A stretch of DNA of 64,000 nt from Eleginops maclovinus (lineage: Eukaryota > Chordata > Actinopteri > Perciformes > Eleginopidae). This document shows positions 1 through 48,100 of this stretch, piece by piece. Both the position numbers and the translations under genes were made by a program. Where the stretch lies: the NCBI RefSeq assembly GCF_036324505.1, contig NC_086368.1, forward strand, positions 25,100,878 through 25,164,877. The letters are read 5' to 3'. Each line of letters opens with the position of its first letter. Positions within the stretch are counted from its first letter, which is position 1. The notes beneath the pieces are model-generated. The model saw only the letters and a program-made list of their open reading frames with translations. It made no database searches and was not told where the DNA came from.

Positions 1-38
1 CTAACTACATACACAACAGTTGTTTCTTGTCTTCACAG

Positions 39-1369
39 TTATCTCTTCAAGAATAAAGAGGCCTACAGGCTCAATGCAGGGCGCATGCTCTCCGTCAAGT
101 AAGGAAAGGCATTGTTTCTCAATTTGAATTTCCTCATGCAGTCTTGCTTTACTGAATTTGATTTGTTCTCATCAGAATGCCATCAAAGCAAAAGAATCAG
201 TGGCTGCAAAAGGAGGCGAAGCGCAAGAAAAAACTACGTAAATTCCTCAAGAGGCTCCAAAACAACGACACTTGCAGCATGCCTGGCCTCACCTGCTTCA
301 CCCATGACAACCATCACTGGCAGACGGCCCCCTTCTGGACAAGTGAGGAACACCATGAAGAGAAATAACTTTTAATATTTTCCAAAGCAGCTATGGTGGC
401 AATCATTAGCACAGTTTTTTAATAACCAGTTGTTTTCCCCTCTCACCCCTCCCTTCCTCACCTACTCTGGTTCCTGCCTCCCTCAGTGGGTCCATTCTGT
501 GCATGCACCAGTGCCAACAACAACACCTACTGGTGCCTGAGGACCATCAATGACACGCACAACTTCCTGTTTTGTGAATTTGCTACCGGTTTCCTGGAGT
601 ATTTTGACCTCAACAGTGACCCATACCAGGTATTTATTTTGTACAGGCACTCTGAATAATAAAGCAGACACATAGCTAACATAATAACTATAACATGATC
701 CCACATTATGATTCATAGTGCATTCCTATGACCACAGGGGGTACCGATTTTTCCAGAGATTTCCCAGAAAGCACTTACTGACATTTTTTCCTTATTGTTC
801 CTGTAGCTGATAAACGCTGTCAGCAGCCTGGACCGCAATGCTCTGAATGCAATGCATCAGCAGCTCATGGACTTACGGGCCTGCAAGGGACATAAGCAAT
901 GCAACCCAGAGAAGGGTGAGTCAGAATCCTCTGAGGCAAACATGATTGATTATAGTGTCTCCGGTCATTTTACACTGAGTCTAATGTTACCCCTGCTCCC
1001 TTTCAGGCGGAAAAGAGCGAAACTACTTCAGTGAATACAGGTATTTTTTTTCTTCCTCTCACAGCGCAGTTGATTACTTTCACAAACACTGCAGATGGAT
1101 TTCAGGTTACAACTTGAACGGTGGGAGATTACGGCCTCCCTAGTGGGCCTTTAGTTATGTTTTATGCTCAGTGGGAGTCATCTGTCAAATACAATTCTGT
1201 GATGTTGAGCTGAAATTGAACCACGTTAAACGGGTTCCTTACTGTTGTGTTCAAAGCCTCGTTAGCATGCAGAAGCAGAAGCCAAAGTGGGCCGAAATGC
1301 AAGCTTGCGTTTTAGCTTCTGCTCTTCCCTTATGTAATGAAGCCTAATTGCTTTTCTCTGCTGTGTGTA

Positions 1370-1401
<32 letters not shown>

Positions 1402-1958
1402 TTTGTGTGTGTATATATATGTATATACACCTGTTTGTCTCCATGCACGTGCATTTGCCCCGCGCGTGTGTACGTGCTGTGCATGCCTCAGGCCAGTTCA
1501 TCGTCGAAAGAGGCCAAAAGTGAAGAAGCCTTCCTCCAAATCGCTGTGAGTTTGTCATAACCCATCTGTTCCCGCCTAGTCAGCCAAACTCTTCCCCTAT
1601 CTCCATCCAGATTTTTTTCCAGCTTGGTCAGGTTACCCAGCAGCTTGCGCTCCTCTCCCATTCGAATGCTCTACTCCTACACTTACAGTAATTCTGCATT
1701 GCAAAGCTGCACTCCTTCTTTTCCATTCCACCGCTCCAGTCAAAATCAATACAGCAATGCAGACTTTGTCTCATTATGTTGTTTTGTTCCGTTATGTTAG
1801 TCCTGTTCTTGTCATTTCTTTCTTTTCCTTGTAGTGTTAGTAGGAACAGATCACAGCTAGAGCCATGGTTTCCAGTGAATGCCTCAGTTAGCACATTTAA
1901 CTCACAGTGTTTGTCTCCCATACACAGAGGGCAGATTTGGGAAGGATGGGTTGGTTAA
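39..1958 (+). CDS. sulf2: sulf2, 3' part: extracellular heparan sulfate 6-O-endosulfatase, last seven coding exons
   Basis: Coding exons read from splice sites and phase are 39-98, 176-342, 487-629, 807-915, 1007-1040, 1492-1545 and 1928-1958, with the TAA stop at 1956-1958. All have AG/GT borders and join in one frame. The joined peptide contains [12 protein letters not shown], a lysine/arginine-rich stretch ([13 protein letters not shown]), the cysteine-bearing C-terminal domain ([16 protein letters not shown], then [17 protein letters not shown] and [13 protein letters not shown]) and the end [17 protein letters not shown]. That tail resembles vertebrate SULF2; SULF1, as I recall it, has a different penultimate segment, so I call sulf2. 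Family knowledge: Sulf enzymes are secreted or surface-bound and remove 6-O-sulfates from heparan sulfate, changing Wnt, FGF and BMP signalling. The catalytic sulfatase domain is upstream of the window. Whether this is the a or b teleost copy cannot be decided. Confidence 0.93.
1362..1428. repeat. (GT)n / (TATATG) microsatellite in a sulf2 intron
   Basis: An interrupted GT dinucleotide array passes into TATATATG just upstream of the penultimate sulf2 coding exon, which begins at 1492. It creates spurious cysteine/valine ORFs that are not genes. Confidence 0.9.
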
Positions 1959-3235
1959 CCACCTGCATGCCACAACCCACCTCATCAGCCTCCTCCTGAA
2001 AGAAGGAGATTGGGGGAGTGCAGGCAAACCTGAGGAACTTGACCACACTTCGATGGACCACAACCTGAGATACTACTTTACTCTCATCTGGGTTTTACTC
2101 ACCCAGGCAGAGGAGGCTGAGACTGACAGGAATATCAAAGACTTTTCAATTCCACGTTCGCACACATTTCATTCTCATTATCTTCTGTTACCCCTCAGCT
2201 GTCCAGAACATTAACATTAACAGGAAGCTGTGAATCAGGTTGGACAGTTTGAAGTCCACAAGCCATTCTGTCTAACCATCCTGCTTGTACATAATATATA
2301 TCAGCTTTCTTTCATGTCATATGGGACTATGTTGAAACACCGCGAGTTACAACTCTGCTGCTACTCAAAGATGTCACAGCCCTTATGACGTCCCTGTGGC
2401 ACATGCTGATTAGATTAAACATTTGGAGTAACAACAGGACATATTTTCTTTCTCTGCACCAATGTGTCTGCACATAGAAGTGGTATGGCGTTTAAACGAC
2501 TGACAAGACTCTCTTTCGTCGTAACCTTTTTATTATAGTCGATTTTAATGCTGATGAATGTTGTTTATGAAGCATTATCTTCCTCAAAGCTGTGAGATTG
2601 TCTGCCTTGATCCAAACACACCCAGTGTGAGCCACTTCTTGGACAGGCCTGTAGATCCCACCACTTCTCACAATGATACAACCCAAACGTCCGGAATATT
2701 TGACCACTGGCAGGTGTCGTTAATGGGAACCATTTTACTCCTTTGTATTGTAAGTTATCACACTGTAGAAGTATCCAAATAGTTTTGTTCCGCTTGCTCT
2801 ATATGGTGCTACAGGATAACAGTTCAGAAGTAAAATCTTGCTGTACAGTACAGTATGTATTTGAATGTATGTTGTGCAATTAATATAAATGTTTACAATA
2901 TTTTTTATAATACTGAAGAGGCAGACCTCCTTGTATGATATGGGTATATAAACTTGAAGGGTGAAATGTAGCTTGAGAAATTGCCCGCAACTCGTATGTC
3001 CTTTCCTTATTTACATCGGAAAAGCACTTAAAGGGTTCACTGTGATGAGATGCATTGAATGGATAAATAGTTTACTCTGTGCCAGAGGAACAACACAACA
3101 GTGTAATAATTATTGATGTGAATTTTAGCTATCTGCCTTTGTTAGCTTCTTTGATTTTTTTCTTTCTAGCAAAGTTTCCATAGACCTGAGCGCTGATAGT
3201 CAATGTGAATAAAGTGTTTGAACATAAATATGAAC
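1959..3235 (+). other. sulf2: sulf2 3' UTR with polyadenylation signal
   Basis: Sequence after the TAA stop has no convincing ORF and becomes AT-rich. An AATAAA hexamer at 3208-3213 is the best cleavage signal, which gives a 3' UTR of about 1.25 kb. The downstream boundary is inferred from the hexamer only. Confidence 0.6.
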
Positions 3236-4040
3236 CGACTTTTATTCTGAAAGTGCACGGTGGTTTGTGTTCCTGTCCAGCAGGGGTCTCTGTCTGCTAA
3301 GTCCACAGGCTTCTTACATTACAACACAGTACTTGTAATTACAAGTGTGCACAGAGTTAGTTATAATACAATTAAGAGTTAGTTGCACTCATCTAAAATC
3401 AGAGGGACGATAGCTCACATGAGGGATTTCAAGGTCTTTTGTTTTGAAACTGTACATCAGAATGGCCTGATATTTTTTGAATGCCTTTCTGAGATGGCGG
3501 TGGATGTCATGGATCATTATGGACAGTTTTTAATTTATACTTATAGAAAAAAGGACGGTAGCTCATTTAAGAGAGTTGTCAAGGTAAACTATTGCCTATG
3601 GCAGCACAGGGCCGGTCCTGACCGCTACAATGCTATTTAAATAATGAACAAGAATCCCACCTAGGCCTAATGGTTTGTCGCTTAGCAACCGCAGTGTTAT
3701 GCTAGGCTACTTTTCAAATTGTGGTTTAGGCTAACGGCTCAAATCTGGTCCGATAACTATTTGATAAGCACATTTTACGACTTAAAAACAACCATAATAA
3801 AGAAACTGTCAAACGAAACAGAACAATTGTGCAGTTATTTTAATGAACAGAAAGACAGTATAGACGCTAAATGTATTGCTTGAACAACAACAATAACTGT
3901 TAGTGTTCCGTCAGAACGTGATGTGATAGTTGTGGTCACAGACTCTTTAACATTTTACGACTGAACTGTTTTGCCAACTGAGCCACTAAAATGTTTTTGT
4001 TATGGTTTGGCCCATTATTATTTCCAGCCAGCTAGTGGTG
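3236..4040. other. sulf2-arhgap39 intergenic spacer
   Basis: No supported gene. It contains a short, imperfect direct repeat (3408-3438 and 3552-3583, core pattern GGACGRTAGCTCA...TCAAGGT). An 85-codon ORF at 3383-3640 has no recognisable domain, and I do not call it a gene. The 3' end of the spacer leads into the arhgap39 promoter. Confidence 0.5.
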
Positions 4041-4262
4041 GGTGATACAGGGAGGTGGAGGGGGTGCAGACTGTGTGACCCCCATCCCAACCTATGACTC
4101 ACATGCGGGGGCGGAGACTCCATATCGGATTCACCACGGAGGACTGTCCCGTACTCACTCCTCGGACGACCGTACTATTCGCACAGAAAACTACCTTCAA
4201 TCCGAAACCAGCTTAAATATCGTTTCCTTTTGCCTACGCCTTGCTTACAATGTGAAGGAAAA
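4041..4262 (+). promoter_or_regulatory. arhgap39: arhgap39 proximal promoter and 5' UTR
   Basis: This stretch is richer in GC and CpG than its surroundings. It carries an AP-1-type site TGACTCA at 4095-4101 and an Sp1-type GC box GGGGGCGGA at 4107-4115. There is no clear TATA box at the usual distance. Transcription probably starts between about 4120 and 4220 and runs into the ATG at 4263. The exact start site is inferred. Confidence 0.5.
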
Positions 4263-39844
<35,582 letters not shown>

Positions 39845-40182
39845 CCGCGGGACTCGCCTCAGGTGCTGAATCAGCATCTCCAGTTACACCTTCCATCATG
39901 CATAAACACTGTTTTCTGTTCAGACCACACTGGAAACTCTCGGGGGGGGGGGTGGGGGGGGACTACACCTCTGTTACACAAAAACAAATTCAAAACAACT
40001 CAAACTTTTGGACCCTGGTTCTCACACACATCACCTTAGGGCTCGCTGTTTTATTTTCATACTAAAATGTTTAACAGGGCTGCATGTGAAAACAGGTTTA
40101 ACTTCCTCTGGGTAGTGAGGCTCTTGCAGTATTCACTTGCACAGCGAATCTAAAGACATTGTGGACTCATTCAAGTGTGTTA

Positions 40183-40229
<47 letters not shown>

Positions 40230-41060
40230 GGTCAGAGTGTGAACGAAAGACACAGCCTTCTTTCATCCTGTACAGAAAATGTTTAAATATAAAAAAAAGT
40301 AAAAGAACTCTTACAATGGTGTCTGATTAATAAGCTTTGTTTTGAGTAGTTGAACTGAAAGCTCCTCGTTTCACAAGAATAAGAAACGTTTCTGACCGAG
40401 TGCAGAAACTTCATTTCAAAGCACAAACTGGAAAGATGTGCAGAAAGCTCTTTCTAATACTTGGTGGAGATTTCTAAGGAAAAATAAATGTGCATTGATT
40501 TGAAAGTGGATTCAGACACCAGTGTTGTGATTACAGTTTATCATAGTGATGTGAGAGGTTGGTAATTCAACCAATAATACTCCTTTTCTAAGTCTTTCAA
40601 TTGGAAGTGTGTTCTCTTTTGTTTGTGGTCTGTTGGTGTTTTGGCTCAGGTCTTATGATAAAAACGGGTGTTGACCTCACAGACTGCACATTTAATCTAT
40701 CACAAACCCCGTGCTGAGAATGGCGTCTTGTTCTATGAGAATGTAGATTGAGCTTTTCGTGTCCCCTCTCAGGCTTTGCGATGTAAATAAATAATGCGTG
40801 TAAATAGTATTAACTCTCCCTAATTGTAATCTAATGATCCAGGTTAAGGGTGATGTAAAATATTGCAGTTAAAAAGCAATAAAAAGTGTTCTTTTTGTAA
40901 TTAACTGTGCATTTTTCTGCTGTAACCGCCTGCCTTTTGAACATAGGACTGATTCAAACCACTTTCCATGTGTGTGCGTGTGTGTATATGTGTGTTTGCA
41001 TATGTTATAATATGGAATGGCTGTCCATAAATAAAGGTTTGTTAAAATTGTACATTGGAT
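39845..41060 (+). other. arhgap39: arhgap39 3' UTR with several polyadenylation signals
   Basis: After the TAA there is a G-run (11 G, T, 8 G at 39942-39961), a GT microsatellite (about 40182-40226) and three candidate AATAAA signals at 40483-40488, 40878-40883 and 41030-41035. A TGT-rich stretch lies between the second and third signals (40960-41000). Alternative 3' ends of about 0.65, 1.05 and 1.2 kb are therefore plausible. Which is used cannot be told from DNA. Confidence 0.55.
40182..40226. repeat. (GT)n microsatellite in the arhgap39 3' UTR
   Basis: A GT dinucleotide array interrupted once by TTT lies between the stop codon and the first AATAAA. In mRNA it would be a UG-rich tract. Confidence 0.9.
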
Positions 41061-42990
41061 GCCTTGTGTTTATGTTGGTATGTCGTACTTTGTTTTGATA
41101 GGGGTTTGCAGAGGGGAGACAGGAAATGAGGGGAGAGGAAACAAAGACCCCGGGCAGGAAGCTGCGACCTCCCCATCCTTGTCTTAAAATTTGTCTTCGC
41201 AAAACATTTGCCTTTTGTAAATAATTAAAGCTGACTTGCAGTATTTTGTTTTTTATATGTTTCAGGTGACATTTAATGAAATGTCAACAGTGTGTATTAA
41301 CACCTCACGTGATCTTAATAAAGGGCTTAACTAATAGATTATTATATAATTGAGGGATTTCAATTGATTATTTAAGCAATAAAGGAGTGAAATCCCTTTA
41401 GATTCTCAAAATAACATTAGGTGAACGACTACATTTGGTTCTTTAAAAATCATCTAAACTTTTTGTTTGGTGAAAAGCTCAATAATTGAAGTATAAACAT
41501 ATATTTTATGGAGGCTGTGCATGGTGCAAGGGTTAAATATTCAACCACAAACATTTGAATCATTTATTTAACTTTTGAGGCACAAATTAAAGGGGTGTGT
41601 TTTTTCAGGACCTTTTAAGGGTATTTACTCCCGAAACCATTCATACAACCTCAATTGTTTACCTTAATCATCCACTTGTCTCAGTAAAACAATATATTAC
41701 CATCATTATTAATAAGTTATTCAAATGAGTTTATGAGATATTTTATAGGCTGTGTCTGGTTTGTATTTTTCACTATTTTTGTTTTGTAGCTTTATTTAGC
41801 AGGGCTGACTTAGTATCCCTTAAGAGTAGAGGCAGATCCTCTTTGCATTTCTCAGAAACATTTTCAAAAGGGTAAACTGTTACACAATCGCTCAGAGGAA
41901 ATAGGGACCCATTTGGCTGATCTGTTCAGTACAGCCATAGAGGGCGTCTCATGTCCGCTTTGGAAACACACACATTCAGCAGGCTTTTAGGTCTATTTGT
42001 CCAGATTTATGAGTGTTATTCCTTGTATCTGTTAGTGACTGTGAGGGTGAGAGGGTTTAGCAAACACACCATCCCCATTCTGTCACACAGCATGACCCTT
42101 ACTCCTCCAATATGTACATATTCAACTGTTTGCCCTTTTATGCACCTCACTGGTCACTGCTCCTGATACCAGGATGTACCTGTCTGCCCCCTGGTGAAAA
42201 GGGGTAACCATGACAGCAGAGTAAAAGGATCTCTGGCCTTGAACAAATTAAAGAAACAACAAAATAAACCAAATATGGCAGCCTCTTTCAAAAAGCACAT
42301 TCAGTGACAGAGATCATGAATATAGATGTTTTTATTTTCAAATCACAGTAACAACATCAGCCTTACTTTGGCCCCTTTACTGTGTTTATATGATGTTTCA
42401 GTGTTTAAGTTAAATGTATCATGAGACTTTCATAGTCATTACAATGCTACAGTGTCACATATCATGCTTATTATAACAGTAGAGATATCCATAAACACTT
42501 GTACCAGCAGTCAGGTAGATGAATAAGGAGGTAGAAAGATAAACATACATAAACTATGGTTTATTGCTATGTGTATGAATATAATCTTCATGTATCAGAT
42601 AAAGACATGCATGCCGTCCTAAAAAGGTGGATACACTTAAACCCACCCACTAATGTACTGAGTATTATGTAGCTTTGGCACCCTAAATAAACTCTTTTAA
42701 AAAACAACAGTTCCTATGGATGGCCGGTGGGTGGAGCTGTGCAACCAGTACCAGTACCAATCTGTACATAGGCGTGAACCATAGTCTTTTGTTTAACTGA
42801 TTCAAGGTGTATTCATATATGAAAAGCAGCAAGGTATGAAAATGGCCTCCATTTGTTTATTTGTAAATGCTGAGAATATTATTCACGCCATGTCCTTAAA
42901 GCTTTATTCGTACATTGAGGTCCACACAAAAGTGTTTTTGAATTGTTTATGAACTTACATCACCAGTAAATATTATGAGCGACTCAATTT
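41061..42990. other. arhgap39-phf20 intergenic spacer
   Basis: AT-rich with no supported protein gene or transposon. A plus-strand TTTTATTTTC near 42330 would read as a polyadenylation-like signal on the minus strand, but no minus-strand exon could be tied to it. Confidence 0.45.
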
Positions 42991-43208
42991 GAGCTGATGA
43001 GCGATGTTATCGGAACACTAGGGGCCTGGGTCGGTTTAGGCGCATGCGCAGTGCAGCGCCACACTGCCCGCGCCGGCGGTGAATGCAACTGGGAGAAATT
43101 CAACTGCGTGATCTGGAGCAGACAGGCGGAGGCGGCGGTACCTGCACTTCTACAGGGATTACGGTGCATAATTTACCCCCAACCGGACAAAGAGTGACTG
43201 GAGAACAG
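42991..43208 (+). promoter_or_regulatory. phf20: phf20 promoter and non-coding first exon
   Basis: This CpG-rich segment carries a palindromic NRF-1-type site GCGCATGCGC at 43040-43049, typical of housekeeping chromatin genes, and no TATA box. Sequence to 43208 ends with ACAG followed by the donor GTAGGA and would splice to the acceptor at 45105, where the start codon lies at 45130. The transcription start, probably about 43050-43090, is inferred. Confidence 0.6.
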
Positions 43209-43549
43209 GTAGGAAGCCCAAATTGTGTCTCTCCCTCGCGTCAGAGACTATAATCTTTTATAACATCGACAGTGAGGAGGGTTTGCTGGATGCGTCAGCG
43301 GCGGAGATGGTGCCGCATGTCGGCTTTTTGAGTTCAAAACAAACGTGACGAAGTAGGTTTTAAAACGTATCTTTTTGTACAATTCGTTGTTCTGTTCGTG
43401 TAATTATTGGTGTGGCTGTTGTTCGGCATATGCATTTTCATTCGGTGTCGTTAAATGGCTACATGGTTCTTCAGTTGTAGAAGTTTAATGCTTTGTATTT
43501 CCACGCCGCTCGTTCCCAGCACCAAAAGTATGACAAAGTAAAGGCCTTG

Positions 43550-44279
43550 CGCGCGAGGCCCAGAACAGATCTGTGAGTGACACCTGCTCGGCCAATCGGA
43601 TACGAGTATCCCGCCTACTTGAGACCCTTTCGACCAATCGTTTAAACGAAAAGCTCTGACGTAGGTGACGTTTTTTCTCTCACGCTACGCCCACTGGTTA
43701 TAAAATACTGGACAATAAAGTGTAAAAGTGGTCCACAGTAGGATAGCTGTTTGCGCTAGAAACAACACGTCTTCGTATTTTCTGCTTAAATAAAAATATG
43801 ACCATTTCAAAACAGCCTATGGTTGAGACCTGTGAAAAAATAAAAGGGTGTGGGATGCTGTTTTCTTGCTTTATCTCAGTAAATGATCAAACTACGCTTT
43901 AATTAGCCAAAATATCCGTCATGTCACACTCTTTAAATGGTCACCCGTTTCCTGACTTAGGCATCACCAACTCTCGTTGTGTGTCCCGCCTGTGTCGTCT
44001 GTCTGGCTCTTTGTGCAGGCCATAAAATGCACACTTTTCATCCTACACTTTGCATATTAGTGGGATATAGTTTGCTCTCTGATACCACGCTGTGTGTCGG
44101 TGGCTGCAGGCGATTAACCGCCAAGGCTCTTTTCCATTGTCTTCTCCATTGTGTCCGTACGTGAAAATCGGTTGACCAGAAAACACGTGGGCTGAGTAGT
44201 GTGAAGATATCCGGTTTGTGCGTCGCAACCGAGACTGCCTCCGCTATGGTGAACCTAGAGGACTATAGTCTGGACACAC
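43550..44279 (+). promoter_or_regulatory. phf20: Possible second phf20 promoter and alternative first exon
   Basis: A second CpG-rich region holds two CCAAT boxes (43592-43596, 43634-43638), a CRE-like TGACGTAGGTGACG near 43657 and a TATA box TATAAAA at 43699-43705, spaced as in a classical promoter. Farther on, sequence to 44279 ends with the donor GTAAGG. An ATG at 44246 opens only a short frame that would hit a stop soon after splicing to 45106, so it would act as an upstream ORF. The use of this promoter is inferred. Confidence 0.35.
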
Positions 44280-45129
44280 GTAAGGCGTTATTGTGTATGA
44301 TTTATAAGTCTTTAGCTTTTAAACGGAATGTAGCCGATCTGTCCTCTGTATGCCTGACAAAGGACGCGCTGTTATAGGGAGGGATTTGACATTTTTGATG
44401 CAAGACAAAGATTGTCCTCCTCCACTAAGGGGCTGCAGCTGGCTATGGGTCAGGATTTGATGAGACTGCATGGACCAAACCCCATTTAAGACTAATATAA
44501 TGCTCATTAGTCGAGTATCTTTGGTGCATGATTGCCTGTTTACTGAGTTGCCTGAGTGGGTAGGAAGTGAAAGCTCTGAACATGTAATCGTAGATCTTGT
44601 TCCTTCTTGATGGGGAGTTAAATCATATATATTGATTGCTTTAATGTGGCTCATTTTGCTAAAGATCATCATTTGTACCTGTGTGAGTATAGACACCCCT
44701 GCTGATCACTGAACATCTGGTATTAGTTGCACATTTCATCATCATTTGAGGTACATGGCTCACCGTACTATGTCAGTTTCCCTGACATATCTGTATTATT
44801 ACACCGATTATATCTTTTCCCAGCCTTGACTGCATTATTGTTCTGCTGTCATCCATTGGGAATGCCGCAAATACCCTTTAACATCAAAATATGTAGTCTG
44901 GAGCGCAAAGCTGTGATTTGCGAAAGCCTTCTGGTAAATAATTGTCAGTGATGACCTTAGAAAACCAAGGCTGACTGCAAGATAGTCTGTAAAAGTCCTT
45001 GCTAGTCCTGTGTATTGTGTTCTTGGTTAGGAACAATGTGTCTCAGTAGTGTACCCACATGGGTGTAGTTTTGATTGGTGTGTATGTGTATGTGTGTGTG
45101 TACAGGAAGGGAGCCTTGATGTGGGCAGT

Positions 45130-48100
45130 ATGAGTAAGACGCCCCCTAACAGAAGAGGGATATCTTTTGAGGTGGGAGCTCAGCTCGAGGCCAGAGACAG
45201 CCTCAAAAACTGGTGAGTCATGGCCTCACTCATTCCTCCCATCCCTGTAAATATTCACTTCCTTCCTTCACTCCCTCTCTGTCTCCCTCTCTCTTTCCCT
45301 CTGATATACTCAGTCTCTTTTGTTCATAACTGGACCTGGCTTTGCTATTCAGTATGTCTATTAAACATTAAAAGATCTTTCACTAAAACAGCAAATAAAG
45401 CCTCTTGGAGAACAGCGTTTGATATGGATTGATAAAGAAAGACGGTGAGATTCATCTCTGACTGTTTCAGGGTTCCCTCGGGGCTTAATAATAAAATAAA
45501 AAAAGAATTAGATACATTTATATTAAAATAAGTCCATTCCTGGTATTTAAATGTCTTGAATCGAATCTTTTAAGATGCAAAGAAATTAGGATTTCATGAA
45601 TCATTTTCTTTGTTTCTCACATTAAACGTCATTAAATTCTTTATTTCTCTCCAAAAATGGCTGCCTCTCACATTTACACAGATCAAAGTTGCGAAATCAA
45701 CTGCACTTCTATTTGGTTTACGGCAGAGAGAGAACAAATCCACTTTCTGCTGATTATCGACGTCAAAGGGAAGTGCGAATTCAATAAGAATTGGCTATTC
45801 ACGATTTCGCTGCATTGGCGAACTTGTAGCATGGAATTTATACGAGGCATTTTGTGCAGGAAGTGTGTAAAACTCGACACGATAATTTAGGTTTTTCTTC
45901 AGTTTCGGTTGTTCAGACTGGCATCAAATCTACATTTCCTTTTGCTGTAAGAGCCCTGCGTTTTAATCATATTATAAATAAAGGTAATGACTCAAATATC
46001 AATAAGTTACTGGAGGTTGTAATTTTGGTATCGTATCGTTGTTTTAAAAGAAATTAGATTATAGTAGCGTGTCAATGCCCAACGCAATCCCCAATAAAGC
46101 ATTACCCTTAAATTAAGCATTATTACTCACTGTGCCATTTTCAACGTATCTTCATTTCCACTGACTGTCCACCTCATTATTTGTTAGGAATAAAGGATAA
46201 GGAATTAAAACCTCTCCCTGTCACTCATCATTGAATTCTTCTTCTCGTGTAGGTATGCTGCCAATATAGAGAAGGTTGACTACGAAGGTGAAAAAATTCT
46301 GGTCCATTATCGCCAGTGGAGCCATCGTTACGACGAGTGGTTTGACTGGACCAGTCCCTACCTGAGACCCGTGGAGAGAGTTACGCTGAGGCGGCAGGGC
46401 CTGCAGGACGACCCTCCTGCACCTGTAAGCTCACAGCGCTCTTTATACCTGATTTTCTTTTTGAAATTGAAGATGTGCCACTGATAGGTTATCTTATGTT
46501 CTTCTAGCTTTTATTCCAGTGTAATTCTGTATAGGGGGGTTCTCTTTCTGTTTCTCCATTTATTTTTATTGCATAAGCCTTCTACATTTACTTGTGGGCA
46601 AAAATGTTAGCACTGTGATTTTAATAAAAACGGGACAACAATGACAGCTTTGTTAGCTGAAAGAACCACCTCCTATGAGAGTTTGACAGCATGCCCACAG
46701 TATGTCCCAGATCCATCCTCTCTGTCCTCCCTGCAGGGCTTTCATGTGAACGACAAAGTCCTAGCCAGCTGGTCCGACTGCCGTTTCTACCCCGCTAAGG
46801 TCCTTTCGGTCAATAAAGATGGTGGGTATCAATCATCGTGCTGAGCAAATTTGGAACAGAATTGTTTTGACATTTTCTGCATCTGATAGCATTTTAACTG
46901 AATGGTTATGATGACTTTATCAGCAGATATTTATTTAAAACATGATATGATTATTCTATGTTGCACATAGCAGTCTGAAATGTTCATGTTTCATTTCTGC
47001 TTTTAAGAGGCCCTACTATATCTCGGGGGGGGGGTTTCCTTTTTCCTGTAGTGTGTTATGTCTATTAGCTAGCTCTCCAACACATAGGGGGAAAGTGGTG
47101 CTGCAGCACAGGCGGCATGAGAGAAATGAAGAGCTTTTTGAACATTAAAGCATGGAGACATGTCACAGTAATAGAGGCACAAGATAGGGTAGCTGTTGTG
47201 TAAGATTACACTCAATATCCACCTAATGGCTTCTCTCTCTGGCACAGCAAATACAAGCTATGAGCAACAACCTGCAATGCACAATAACAACACACTAAAT
47301 AGGGGAATATTTTGCATAAACAAGAAAATGAATAATTGAAGTGTAGAATAAAAAGTAGTGTGTAATGGGCTACCTAATTAGCATCCCGCTCGTTTCAAAC
47401 ATGCTCTCCTTTATCTTCTTCAGCGTCTTACACTGTGAAGTTCTACGATGGCGTTATCCAGACAGTGAAGGAAATACACGTGAAGCCGTTTATTAAAGAG
47501 GTACATTTGGTGATTCAAACAATTTAATCTTCTATTCACATTATTCATTTTCGGACTGATTCTGTTTACCAAACCTCTCTTTATCCTGCTGATAAATAGA
47601 GAGGTGGTGTGGGTGGAGGGAAGTCTCGGTCCTCTGAAAGAACCATGGTGAGGCGGGCCCCCAACCGCAGGAGGCCTCAGGAAAACGGAGGCCCCAAGAA
47701 CAAGCGAGCCAGACGCAGCACGTCCGACAGGGAGGAGGACAGCAACAGCGAGGAAGATGAGCGAGAACAGGGGATGGTAAACGAGAAGAACAAGAAAACA
47801 AACGGCGAGCTAAGTGCTGCGCCGGCCATCAAACAGGAAGAGGAAATGACCGTCCTGAACAAGGATTTAGGGAAGGGGACGGGACTCACAAACGGGGTGA
47901 AGGGGGAGAAAGACGATGAGGAAAGCAAGGAGAGCGGTCACCTGAATGGAGAGGTGAAGCAGGAAGAGACGGAAACAAAGCCATATACAGAGTCGCCCAA
48001 GCCATACGCAGAGATACCCACGGCACAGACGGAGCAGGTGCCTGTCTCTATGACAACCACAGAATCAAAAGGGGGTGTGGAGCAGAAGCCCAATGTCCAA

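Noticed and set aside
1262..1560. Cys/Val- and Thr/His-rich ORFs across GT/CA arrays here and at 30.7, 61.9 and 63.2 kb
   Set aside because: Microsatellites read as protein; there is no biological product.
3383..3640. 85-codon ORF between sulf2 and arhgap39
   Set aside because: No domain, no good start context, and it spans an internal repeat; it is probably chance.
42310..42996. Minus-strand transcript sharing the phf20 CpG promoter and ending near 42,330
   Set aside because: Only a polyadenylation-like hexamer supports it; no splice sites or ORF were found.
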